Below, piece after piece: positions 45,246 through 54,747 of a stretch of DNA of 64,000 nucleotides. The first letter of the stretch is position 1, and each line of letters starts with the position of its first letter. The position numbers and the translations under genes are program-made. Origin of the DNA: Orychophragmus violaceus (taxonomy: Eukaryota > Streptophyta > Magnoliopsida > Brassicales > Brassicaceae); the NCBI GenBank assembly GCA_030180135.1, contig CM058230.1, forward strand, positions 15,501,082-15,565,081, given 5' to 3'. The notes below the pieces were generated by a model. It was not told the DNA's origin, ran no database searches, and was given only the letters and a program-made list of their open reading frames with translations.

Positions 45246-45430
45246 ACATTTCATTTTAGTTATAATCAAAATCTAATATATTATCTTTAAAAAAATTATG
45301 AATGTAAAATTAATTAATGAGTAAGAGATAAATTAGTACATTAATTATTAGAGATTAAAATAAAATAAAATTTTAGGTGACACATAGCAACCTCCCATAA
45401 CTTGTGTTAAGGAAAACCTACTAAGATTGT

Positions 45431-46558
45431 GATTCATATAATAATGATAATTAATGATTCCTTATACCTATTCCTTGTGTACAAAGAAAGAGCCACTGGA
45501 CTTTTTTTATTATCTAATCTATTAAAAATAAAAACAATACAAAACTAATTTTACCCTTATGTATTATTTACTTAATATGCCATTAGAAATTAAGATTTAA
45601 TTAAAGATAACAATGTCAATTCAATTTATAATTAATTTATTCATAATATCTTCAAATATCGTTATTTTTTCCTTTTCTATCGTAAGTAAATCTTATTAAA
45701 AAATCAAAACCTAATGAAATAATTAACTAAATTCGCAATTATTATTAGAGAAAAAGTCATAAAATAGCACAAAACATATATTATTAGTCGACAAAAAAAC
45801 ATATATTATCATAAATATAGTATTAAGGGAAATAATTGACATTTTTAGCATTATTTGGATTACAAAGACTTTTATAACATTATATAATTTAAGGTTTATA
45901 ATTTATTATTTAGGGTTTATGGTTTATTATTTAGAGTTTAGGGTTAATATTTAGGGTTTAGGGTTTATTATTTAAGATTTAGGGTTTAATATTTAGAGTT
46001 TAAGGTTTAGTATTTAAAGTTTAGGGTTATGGCTAATTTAGTCTTTATCCTTTAATAAATGCTATTTTGGTGATTTTTCTTCATTGTTGTTATATATGTG
46101 ACAATACATGTTTTTGTGCCATTTTTGCGATTTACCCTTATTATTAACATATTATTAAAAATTAAAATTAACTAAATTTTGACTTATAAACTAGAAAAAT
46201 CATATGGTATCCATATATATAAGCATAATTAAGCTATTAAATCAATTAATAAAATAATTTTATACTTTAATACATAAATTAATTTTATAAACTATTAAAG
46301 AAAATTAAAGTAGTCATACACACGAAACAACACAATTCATACTTTTTGATATTTAAAAGTGAATATTATAAATTAGTACTTCAATTAACATTTACTTAAT
46401 AAAATAAAGATTATTAAAAGTTAGAATTTTAACATTCCCTTATTCTTCTAGGGCTTTGGTTCCAGATAAAACATTCGGGTATTGTTTTTGGTTTAGTTCG
46501 GCTTTTGTTCCGGTTTTTCCGGCTTGTAGCCACTATTGTTCGGAATCTAAACCAATGA
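45431..46558. other. AT-rich intergenic DNA
   Basis: No gene found. Contains degenerate telomere-like repeats (see 45885-46030) and otherwise plain AT-rich DNA. It is the target into which LINE I inserted at 46571. Confidence 0.6.
45885..46030. repeat. Degenerate telomere-like repeats
   Basis: About a dozen variants of tttagggtttagggtttatta, i.e. the plant telomere unit TTTAGGG mixed with TTTATTA and TTTAGAG. An interstitial relic or a simple-repeat expansion; too degenerate to be a functional telomere. Confidence 0.7.
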
Positions 46559-46627
46559 AATCATATTGTTCTTTTTTTTTTGGGCAAACTGAAATTCATT
46601 AAAACACAAAAACACAAGTTTATCCGA

Positions 46628-47120
46628 TTACAACAGAAGAGAAGTCGAATTGCCTAAGAGTCGAATTAGCGATCTCATATGCGTTTCTATTCTCGTTCCT
46701 GGTGCGAAATCAAAGGTGCACCTATGAAAAAGTTTTGACACATTGATAATGTCGTTGATGATTCCGAAGCATCCCGGAGGAGGATTCTGTTTGTTGATGG
46801 CGTCAATTACTAATGCGGAGTCCGAGACAACTCTCAGCTTCCACGTTCTCAAACCTTGGGCGTCGAGAAGAGCTTTGAGAATAGCTGCTGCTTCTGCTTG
46901 CATCGGCGATCCCAGGTACTCCTGAAAGATCCCTTTCTGTCGCAGAATTTTGTTGTTCATATCTGTGAAAACCCATCCAAATCCCGCTTTTTGATCTTCC
47001 TTTCTCCATGTTGCATCTGTATGGCATAAAATTTCATCGCTTTCCAATCGAATTGAATGTCTGGTTAGTCCTTTTGATCTGTTGTCTTCTCCATTCTCGT
47101 CAAGTTTCATTTGGGCTTCT
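46628..47120 (-). pseudogene. LINE I ORF2, RNase H domain
   Basis: Minus strand, 3' end of ORF2. RNase H motifs CHTDATW, MQAEAAAI and VVSDSALVI carry three acidic catalytic residues. Near 46690 the frame shifts: after FAPGT the conserved end (RNENRNAYEIANSTL) continues in another frame. The domain joins in frame to KEWAE at 54766 once G and one copy of its duplication are ignored, which proves that G inserted into a pre-existing LINE. Confidence 0.9.
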
Positions 47121-48287
47121 TGATATATCATGGTTTTTACTAGTTTTAGGCCATGATATAGATGTGTTTTAGTGTCTTTTGTCTTTGTTTAGAGTCTTTT
47201 ACAGGTATAATCAGGTTGGGAGCTAAATTGGAGATTATGGAGCATTATGGAGATTTTTGGAGTGATTGGCCGAGAGATAGAGTTCACTGTCCGAAACAGA
47301 GAAAGGTGTCGATCGTTGCACTCTAGCAACGATCGTTGCACCAGCGAGATGGGCCAAACGACGGTTTAATAAAGAATGAAGAAATTGCAGTTTTGCCCAG
47401 AAGTTTCTGATATTTACAAAGAAGCCCCAATTCGTGTTTTAGGTTATAAATAGAGTTTTTAAGCCATTGTTTAGGCTACGCTTTCATTAAGTCTTATTTT
47501 TATTTCAGAGAGAGTTAGGGGCTGATTTTGCTCTCGAAAGAGAGAGGATTTCGAACCCCTGTTGATTATTCTGTTTTATGATATTTGGTTTTCTACTTAA
47601 GATGTTTTCTGTTTCGATGAACATGTCTGAGTAGATCACCTGTTAGGTTGAAGGATTCTCATTAGGGATTTCAGAGAATCACAGTTCTAATTAGTTAATA
47701 AGGATTTATATCTGCCAGTTCTTTATCTAAGTTGTTCTTAATGCTTAATCTGAAGTAGCTAATCAGAGTCATGATGTTAGGTTGATTAATTCAGCGGAAG
47801 TTGGTTAATTTAACTAGAAAGAATTTAGATAAGCAACTAAACTATTCGCAAACGGAAGTTTGGTCTAGGTTAATTGTGAACATATCAAACCTGGAATTAA
47901 TGCTAGTTTAATCTGTTAGTTCTCGCAAACGGAAGTTTGGTTTGCTGCATTTAGACTTAGAGAATTATCGCAAAGGAATTTGGTTAATTCTATACCTGTG
48001 TTTTGAGTTCTAGAACAGTTATTGATTGGATCCTGATTAACTGATTGCTTGCGTTCCTGATTTCCTGAGAACTCCTGATACCTAACGCTTTGCCCTCTTG
48101 CTTACAAACTCACTCGATTCGCTTTGATATTTCGTTTACTACTTTCACCTCTGCTTTGTTTGATTTAATCCGAATTACTAATAATCTATTGTGTGACTGA
48201 GAGTCCTCGTGGGATTCGATACCTTATATACTACAATTGCATTAACTGTGCACTTGCAGTAGAATAGGGAAAACTATACACCTATCA
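47121..48287 (+). repeat. 5' LTR of Athila G
   Basis: 1,167 bp, TGATATATCATGG to ACACCTATCA. Contains TATA box TATAAATAG at 47445-47453, with transcription expected about 30 bp further on, and one hairpin module (47306-47340). Confidence 0.95.
47445..47453 (+). promoter_or_regulatory. TATA box of the Athila G LTR
   Basis: TATAAATAG, a near-consensus plant TATA box, about 320 bp into the LTR. The same sequence at 53905-53913 in the 3' LTR could drive transcription into LINE I. Confidence 0.7.
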
Positions 48288-48293
48288 AGTTTT

Positions 48294-48310
48294 TGGCGCC
48301 GTTGCCGGGG
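48294..48310 (+). promoter_or_regulatory. Primer binding site of Athila G (tRNA-Asp)
   Basis: TGGCGCCGTTGCCGGGG, six bases after the LTR, complementary to the 3' end of plant tRNA-Asp; this primer is typical of Athila elements. Confidence 0.88.
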
Positions 48311-48470
48311 AATCTTTGAGTTCACTGATAGATTTAGTACTAGGATTTAGACTAAGCATTCTTTTTAATTTTCTTGTTTACTCACGTTTTTGATTTTTGG
48401 GATTGCAGGAATTCGCACTGCATCGATCGTTGCTCTCCTTGCAACGATCGACACTAGGCGATAATAAGCG

Positions 48471-49820
48471 ATGCTAAGATCTGAGACGTTCGGTAGGTTC
48501 CGCGCCATGGAACCTTTGATTTTAATTCAAGGTGAAAACGGCGTTCTACGAGACCAAGAGGGTCACATATGCAACGCAAAAGGTCAGAAGATAGATGGGG
48601 AAGGAAACCCCATCTTACCAGATTACCATGTATTGGTTGGGCAAGTAGCTGAAATGCAGGGTAAGATAGATGACATCCACGACATCTTACTTAGGGAGAG
48701 ACAGTTCCGAGCAGAGGCAAACACTGATAAGTTTGCAGAGGTACGCTACATGGCTGGAGCCGACTCTTATAGACATACCTTGGAACATCAGCAAAGGCAG
48801 AGTTCTAAGCACGCTCTAGGATCAGGAGACCGTAATTATACTTCCAATCTGGCATCTCCTACACAAAGGAGCAAACTGGAGATGATGTTAGAGCAAACAA
48901 TTGAAAGGCAACAGCAGAACTCAACTTCTTTCAGCTCGAAGCTAGAGAACCTGTACACTAATTTGAATGAGAAATTTGAATCCTTGAGCACTCGTGTAAA
49001 GCAGCTGGACTCACAGATGGATCAAATTCCAAGTTCTACCCCAACGAAGGATTCTCATGAAGATCCTGACAACAACATCCTCGCTCAGGATCATGCACAA
49101 ATGGATCATGGATCATGTCTAGCAGTTAAAGCTGTGGAATTTGTGGAAGGCAGAGGGGGATTTGATGTTGAATTACCAGAGCTCGAAAGCTTCGATGCAC
49201 CTGACTCAGCAGAGATTGACATGGATCTTTTGACTTGGATAGCCCAGATTGAAGCAGGACCAAGCCAAGAAGAGAAATTTGAGTCTGAGACGGCTGGAAT
49301 GGACCAAGAAACAGATAAACCCGAGACTACAGTTGAAACACGAGTTGAGACGACAGCATCGATCGTTGCATCACACGCATCGATCGTTGCAGCCCGAAAG
49401 GAACCAGTTTCACCCAAATCTCGAGGACCTGCTAAAGAAGGAGCCTATAAACCTCCGTTGCCATTTCCAAAAGCTCCCGTTAAATCTACAAATATGGCTC
49501 AGCGCACATTGGTGGTTGACAATAAGATGGTGGTTTCACAAGAGCCCATTCTAGCATCTTCAAGGCCTAAAACTACTCATAAGCAGAAAGCTCCGAACAT
49601 CAAATCTTTGCCAAAGGTAAAGCATAAAACCTCTAAGTTTAAGCCTCCTGACTCCACTGTTTTGAATGCAGGAAAAAGCGTTAAAACACCCAAATGTCAA
49701 TCTCACCCTACATTCCTCCCGAAGTTCCTTGGACGACATCATGCTGCTACTGCTTACACACCACCATGGATGATAAGGCATTCACAGAGACACTCAAAGT
49801 CTCTGTTGAAACCTCCATGA
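48471..49820 (+). CDS. Athila G ORF1: Gag-like N-terminus fused to pre-protease tail
   Basis: 449 codons from the first ATG; a second ATG at 48507 (MEPLILIQGEN) is an equally good start. Residues about 10-45 (DQEGHICNAKGQKIDGEG) and a predicted coiled coil at about 135-190 (LEQTIERQQQNSTSF, LYTNLNEKFESLSTRVKQL) look like Gag. Around residue 325 comes EGAYKPPLPFPKAP, the phrase that precedes protease in Athila-type polyproteins; a Lys/Pro/Ser-rich tail follows and the frame ends. No zinc knuckle, protease or pol. About 30 bases later asgacttaaaacaagcgc-type sequence (49850-49890) encodes SGRQPT, the usual end of integrase, so a single large deletion removed the enzymes. A hairpin module lies inside the frame at 49356-49391, encoding the repeated ASIVA. 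Confidence 0.85.
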   Translation: MLRSETFGRFRAMEPLILIQGENGVLRDQEGHICNAKGQKIDGEGNPILPDYHVLVGQVAEMQGKIDDIHDILLRERQFRAEANTDKFAEVRYMAGADSYRHTLEHQQRQSSKHALGSGDRNYTSNLASPTQRSKLEMMLEQTIERQQQNSTSFSSKLENLYTNLNEKFESLSTRVKQLDSQMDQIPSSTPTKDSHEDPDNNILAQDHAQMDHGSCLAVKAVEFVEGRGGFDVELPELESFDAPDSAEIDMDLLTWIAQIEAGPSQEEKFESETAGMDQETDKPETTVETRVETTASIVASHASIVAARKEPVSPKSRGPAKEGAYKPPLPFPKAPVKSTNMAQRTLVVDNKMVVSQEPILASSRPKTTHKQKAPNIKSLPKVKHKTSKFKPPDSTVLNAGKSVKTPKCQSHPTFLPKFLGRHHAATAYTPPWMIRHSQRHSKSLLKPP

Positions 49821-50682
49821 GTCTGACCCCTTTCCAAAAGTCAAGCTAATGACTTAAAACAAGCGCTGAGTGGGAGGCAACCCACTGTTAGGTTTAATTA
49901 TTTTTCTTTTTCATTTTTTAGTGTTTTTCTTAGGATTTCACATTTTTATTTGTTTTTACTAAGTTTTTCAGATACAGAACCAAGTCTGGAGAGGAGTAAC
50001 GATCGTTGCACACATGTGCAACGGTCGTTGCAATTGGTCTTAATCGAAAATTAAGGTACATGTCGCTAAACCGGAATCGATTAGATTCTACCAGCATCGA
50101 TCGTTGCTGCCCTGCAACGATCGTTGCAGCCACGACCAGGTAAGTTACCTTAAACCCTATTTTCTCTTTTTCTTCTCAAAACTCCTTTGGTCGACACTCC
50201 GAGCCTCTACCCGAAAAACACCATTTCTCCATCAAATTTCCTGTTTTCAAGTTCAATTTCACTCGTTTTTAACCGACCAATCCATTTCCTTTAGCCATAT
50301 CTCAAGGAATCAAGGTAATGTTCTTCAATTTTCAAGCTTTCAGATTGGATTTTTAGGGGTTCTAGATTGTTAGATTTTTGAGCCGAAATTGATCAATGCA
50401 TGCCCAAATAGGTATGATTTAGGATGCTAGATGATATATTGTTGCCGACTGTGTGATTGCTTGCATGATTTGGAACGAAATTTGTCGACTGTTGATTGCG
50501 GCCAGAATCGCCCTGCAACGATCGCTGCCTTTGATGCAACGGTCGTTACTCGACGATTCTGGGGAAATGTTCGATTGCACGGAATCGCCCTGCAACGATC
50601 GCTACCATATTGCAACGGTCGTTGCACGACGATTCAACAGAGAGTTGCCGAGACTAATTTGTTCAAATTTTCTGTTTTGCAG
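49821..50682 (+). other. Athila G inter-ORF region with a candidate intron
   Basis: Begins with the scrap of pol 3' end, then non-coding DNA with four hairpin modules (49998-50032, 50095-50128, 50514-50548, 50591-50626). A GTAAGT donor after accag at 50140 and an acceptor tttctgttttgcag ending at 50682, immediately before the ORF2 ATG, define a 543-bp candidate intron (50140-50682). Confidence 0.65.
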
Positions 50683-52206
50683 ATGGCAACCCGGAATCAA
50701 CCCCGCAAGAAACGAGCACAAGCTGCAAGCGCCTCACGACAATACATTCCGCCACCGGAATGGTTACACAGGGAATCAGACCCTCCACAGCCGTATCATT
50801 TGGTTCATGCGACCATAGGACAGCCATGGCCAAGGCCAGAGAAAGTTTTGATTGAGTCTGATCGCATCTGGAACGGTTCAATTAAGGGGATACTAAAATC
50901 AGATGACTTCGCAGAAAGGCCGCTACACGAGTACTGGGATGAATACGACACTCTGTTGTATAATGGTTGGTGTGGTATGGAGATAGCGCCAACAAAGTTC
51001 GCTGATTACTCAACCTGCAAGAGTCTCGGAATGGACAAGAAGGTGATGGAGCTGTGCAGAGGTATTGGTCTGGGGACAATGCCGATGCAGCCTTACGATT
51101 TGTACCCAGAGCTTGTGAGGCAGTTGCTTGCCACGTGCAGGGTTGTATACCCAAACCCAGAGAGCAGGAATGCCCAAGGAGGCACTTTCACTTTCATGTG
51201 TCTCGGAGCAAGGTATCGAGTGCCCCTTCTCGATATCTGTAGGATCTACGGGTTCAGCACCACGCAGCCACGCACAGATTTATCCCTTCCGTGGGAAGCG
51301 TCAGAGGCTCGTGATTTCTGGGAGTACATTGGAGGTGGACGATATCACTCACGGCTTACACCAGTGATCCAGGTTAGGCATCCGGTTCTCAGGTATGTCT
51401 TGCGTATCTTGGGACGCACTTTACTGTGCAAGCATGAGGCGAACAAGATGCGCAAGACCGAGATGGAGGTTTTATTCAGAGGGCTGAAGGAGCAGTTCAG
51501 GGGTACTGATGTGAGGAACCCGGCTGAGAAGGTGAACCTAGGAGCTATATTTGCCCATCACCTTTGCGAGCTGCAGAAGAAGCCTTATGAAGGCGCGCGC
51601 AAGGAGACAGTAGGGAGTCTTCTCACTCCTATTTTCAGACACTGTGGGATCCCTATGGGGGGTATAGAGTGCGTTACTGAGCGCGAGTTCCTGGATCTCA
51701 GTCACTTGCAGAGTGCTACGTGGCTGAAGGAAGGGCGAGTGTGGGTGTACTACGACCCTGAGGATACACAGTATGGCATCGATCTTCCTGCTGCCAGGTA
51801 CACTCGGATCGATACCATTGATGATTTGAGCTTCCACCCTTCCGCTAGAGATCGATGTGCAGTACCTACTATGGCTCATCCGCTGGGAGAGCCTTCTGCG
51901 AGAGCTTCGTCCTCATCTGCGCCAGCGCCTGCCCCAGTCGACGATGTAGGTCCTTTTCCCGAGCCTACGATGCCTTACGGTGCATATTCTGATGCCGAGT
52001 GGAGAGAGAGATCCGATAGCATGTTCCGAGTTGTTTGGAACTTCATGCGCAGCTGCAGGAGGCCACCACAGGTCCATCAGCCCGTACACGTTTCTCGACG
52101 CAGACATCGATCCCCGACTCCTCCTTCCCCGACTGATACTGATCCCGCAGCTGAGGCAGCCGATGACGATGCACGGTATGGTGGGATAGATGATGTGAGC
52201 GAGTGA
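50683..52206 (+). CDS. Athila G ORF2: ATHILA ORF-1 family protein
   Basis: 507 codons from MATRNQPRKKRAQ. The frame is open upstream to 50431, but this ATG is preferred because a strong splice acceptor lies directly before it and hairpin DNA lies upstream. The basic N-terminus is followed by a globular region (LHEYWDEYDTLLYNGW, FADYSTCKSLGMDKK, RQLLATCRVVYPNPES, TFTFMCLGARYRVPLLDIC, GSLLTPIFRHCGIP) characteristic of the ATHILA ORF-1 protein family, and a Ser/Pro/Asp-rich, acidic C-terminus. Its position after the pol remnant is that of the env-like gene of Athila elements, but I see no clear signal peptide or transmembrane segment. Function unknown. That it stays fully open in an element stripped of enzymes suggests it was recently copied or is useful in trans. 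Confidence 0.85.
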   Translation: MATRNQPRKKRAQAASASRQYIPPPEWLHRESDPPQPYHLVHATIGQPWPRPEKVLIESDRIWNGSIKGILKSDDFAERPLHEYWDEYDTLLYNGWCGMEIAPTKFADYSTCKSLGMDKKVMELCRGIGLGTMPMQPYDLYPELVRQLLATCRVVYPNPESRNAQGGTFTFMCLGARYRVPLLDICRIYGFSTTQPRTDLSLPWEASEARDFWEYIGGGRYHSRLTPVIQVRHPVLRYVLRILGRTLLCKHEANKMRKTEMEVLFRGLKEQFRGTDVRNPAEKVNLGAIFAHHLCELQKKPYEGARKETVGSLLTPIFRHCGIPMGGIECVTEREFLDLSHLQSATWLKEGRVWVYYDPEDTQYGIDLPAARYTRIDTIDDLSFHPSARDRCAVPTMAHPLGEPSARASSSSAPAPAPVDDVGPFPEPTMPYGAYSDAEWRERSDSMFRVVWNFMRSCRRPPQVHQPVHVSRRRHRSPTPPSPTDTDPAAEAADDDARYGGIDDVSE

Positions 52207-53580
52207 GAGTGATCCCCATGTTCAGACTTTCGGTTCTGTATTCTGACTCTTATCTTTTCTTGCACTTTTGTTTTTCGTTTATTTTTAGGATTTGCTATGT
52301 TTGGATGTTTATGCTTGATCAGACATATTTGTTATTTCGATTTTACTCTGTTTCTAGTGTTTTCAGCTTGCAGGATTGAAAATTGACATAAACCGACGAA
52401 CTAACCTGCTAACTTGCTGACTGATCCGATATGCGCATTGCAACGATCGTTGCTGCTTTGAGCAACGATCGACACTCGACGAAAAATCGCCAAGCAACGA
52501 TCGATGCACTAAGTGCAACGATCGATGCATGAGCGACAGAGGTAAAAACCCGACAGAACTAAAACATCCATTAATAATCTTTCTTTCTTTTTACCAATCC
52601 TTCGCTGGACACTACTGGGGACAGTGTGTCTTAAGTGTGGGGGAGGTGCTACTGACTTATATCTTTCTGTTTTCTTAAGAGTCAGTCCGTTTTTCAAAAA
52701 AAATTTTGTTTTATTGAGTCAAAATTGTTTAAGTAAGAAACTATGATTTTCGGAGGAGATTTACAAAACTTGCAGGAACTTAAGTAACCATTGGGATGAA
52801 GTTGCAGGATCTATCTCTGACTGTTAGAAAACTCAGACACGGATCAACCTACTGGGAACACCCACATCACTTCAGGTATCAGAGGATCCTTTTACTGACT
52901 TCACCCCTAATACTGACTTAGATTTTCTCACCTAAGGGCTTGGTATACTTTATGTCGGATTCCCTGTTAGTTCTGACACAGCCTGTAAACCTGTCCTATT
53001 TAGTTCCCTTCTCCCCTTCTATAAAGTAAAAAAAAAAAAAGATAATAAACTGAGGATGAGTTAGTAACTCCGAAGTGGTCATGAGAATAGTAGCAAACAC
53101 TATTATCTCTCATGTGATCCATGGAATGTGTCCAAAGTACACCCCATAACGGGAAGAACACTGATAAAAAAAATAAAATGATACCCAGTGGGGAAAAATC
53201 AGATGTTAAAGAAGGGAAAGAGAAGAAAGGGACTAGAGAAAGATAGTATGGTGGTCTAGGGCTGATTAGGTAAGAATCCATGTGCCTTTAGATCGATACT
53301 CCTTAGGTGAGACCGCACTTAAATACTTGCAGAAGTCAGTAGGGAGAATTTGAATGCTTGAATGTGATTGTGGAGTTTACCTAGGACAGTTGCTAAGTGT
53401 GGGGGAAGTACATGTTGGTCTTGATATCCTGTGATTGTTTCTTTCAGTGGTTTACTAAGGGGAATCTGAGTATTGTAGCTTCTAAGATGAAATGAGTTTC
53501 TGAAGAGTTTTCAAACCTCTTCACCATGTTTTAGTTCTATGTTTTGCTTGAGGGCAAGCAAAGGCTAAGTGTGGGGGAGT
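52207..53580 (+). other. Athila G 3' untranslated region and polypurine tract
   Basis: Long non-coding 3' region. Two hairpin modules (52440-52473, 52493-52530). Three copies of ctaagtgtgggggag-like purine tracts occur at 52631-52646, 53392-53408 and 53564-53580; the last abuts the LTR and is the polypurine tract. Just before it TTTGCTTG, loop AGGG, CAAGCAAA (53543-53562) forms a perfect hairpin, a feature common in gypsy 3' ends. Confidence 0.8.
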
Positions 53581-54747
53581 TGATATATCATGGTTTTTAC
53601 TAGTTTTAGGCCATGATATAGATGTGTTTTAGTGTCTTTTGTCTTTGTTTAGAGTCTTTTACAGGTATAATCAGGTTGGGAGCTAAATTGGAGATTATGG
53701 AGCATTATGGAGATTTTTGGAGTGATTGGCCGAGAGATAGAGTTCACTGTCCGAAACAGAGAAAGGTGTCGATCGTTGCACTCTAGCAACGATCGTTGCA
53801 CCAGCGAGATGGGCCAAACGACGGTTTAATAAAGAATGAAGAAATTGCAGTTTTGCCCAGAAGTTTCTGATATTTACAAAGAAGCCCCAATTCGTGTTTT
53901 AGGTTATAAATAGAGTTTTTAAGCCATTGTTTAGGCTACGCTTTCATTAAGTCTTATTTTTATTTCAGAGAGAGTTAGGGGCTGATTTTGCTCTCGAAAG
54001 AGAGAGGATTTCGAACCCCTGTTGATTATTCTGTTTTATGATATTTGGTTTTCTACTTAAGATGTTTTCTGTTTCGATGAACATGTCTGAGTAGATCACC
54101 TGTTAGGTTGAAGGATTCTCATTAGGGATTTCAGAGAATCACAGTTCTAATTAGTTAATAAGGATTTATATCTGCCAGTTCTTTATCTAAGTTGTTCTTA
54201 ATGCTTAATCTGAAGTAGCTAATCAGAGTCATGATGTTAGGTTGATTAATTCAGCGGAAGTTGGTTAATTTAACTAGAAAGAATTTAGATAAGCAACTAA
54301 ACTATTCGCAAACGGAAGTTTGGTCTAGGTTAATTGTGAACATATCAAACCTGGAATTAATGCTAGTTTAATCTGTTAGTTCTCGCAAACGGAAGTTTGG
54401 TTTGCTGCATTTAGACTTAGAGAATTATCGCAAAGGAATTTGGTTAATTCTATACCTGTGTTTTGAGTTCTAGAACAGTTATTGATTGGATCCTGATTAA
54501 CTGATTGCTTGCGTTCCTGATTTCCTGAGAACTCCTGATACCTAACGCTTTGCCCTCTTGCTTACAAACTCACTCGATTCGCTTTGATATTTCGTTTACT
54601 ACTTTCACCTCTGCTTTGTTTGATTTAATCCGAATTACTAATAATCTATTGTGTGACTGAGAGTCCTCGTGGGATTCGATACCTTATATACTACAATTGC
54701 ATTAACTGTGCACTTGCAGTAGAATAGGGAAAACTATACACCTATCA
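53581..54747 (+). repeat. 3' LTR of Athila G
   Basis: 1,167 bp, no difference from 47121-48287 found when the two were read side by side (constant offset 6,460). Confidence 0.95.

Larger units (their letters stand above)
36416..45430 (-). mobile_element. Helitron-like array of about 310-bp direct repeats
   Basis: AT-rich region whose units share the order: aggtgacacatgacaac, acttgtgttaaggagaacc, ttacttttatatataat, acataaacaatgtaat, attttctagattataatcc, catctcatcttagttatagtc, ttaattaatgagtaag. The gtgacacat mark recurs at about 37066, 37348, 37666, 42515, 42831, 43243 and 45376, with partial copies at 37758 and 42925. The left edge reads on the minus strand as a CTAG followed by T (36416-36419), as at Helitron 3' ends, and the unit ends resemble Helitron 5' ends. 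No Rep/helicase frame is present. The array is split by LINE H (37861-41683) and a GC-rich retroposon (43471-45245). Helitron assignment is inference; the repeat itself is plain. Confidence 0.55.
47121..54747 (+). mobile_element. Athila-type element G, non-autonomous, recent
   Basis: 7,627-bp Ty3/gypsy element with two 1,167-bp LTRs (47121-48287 and 53581-54747) that show no difference on reading, a CTTCT duplication (47116-47120 and 54748-54752), a tRNA-Asp-type primer site, two open frames and a polypurine tract. Protease, RT, RNase H and integrase are absent: only gag with a pre-protease tail, an end-of-pol scrap and the ATHILA ORF-1-type frame remain. Identical LTRs mean it moved very recently, so its enzymes must have come from another Athila copy. 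It carries ten hairpin modules. Confidence 0.95.

Noticed and set aside
50431..50682. Upstream extension of Athila ORF2
   Set aside because: The extra 84 codons translate hairpin modules and the putative intron; a splice acceptor directly precedes the inner ATG.
53000..53281. 93-codon minus frame in the Athila 3' region
   Set aside because: Phe/Ser/Leu-rich antisense frame in an untranslated region without any domain.
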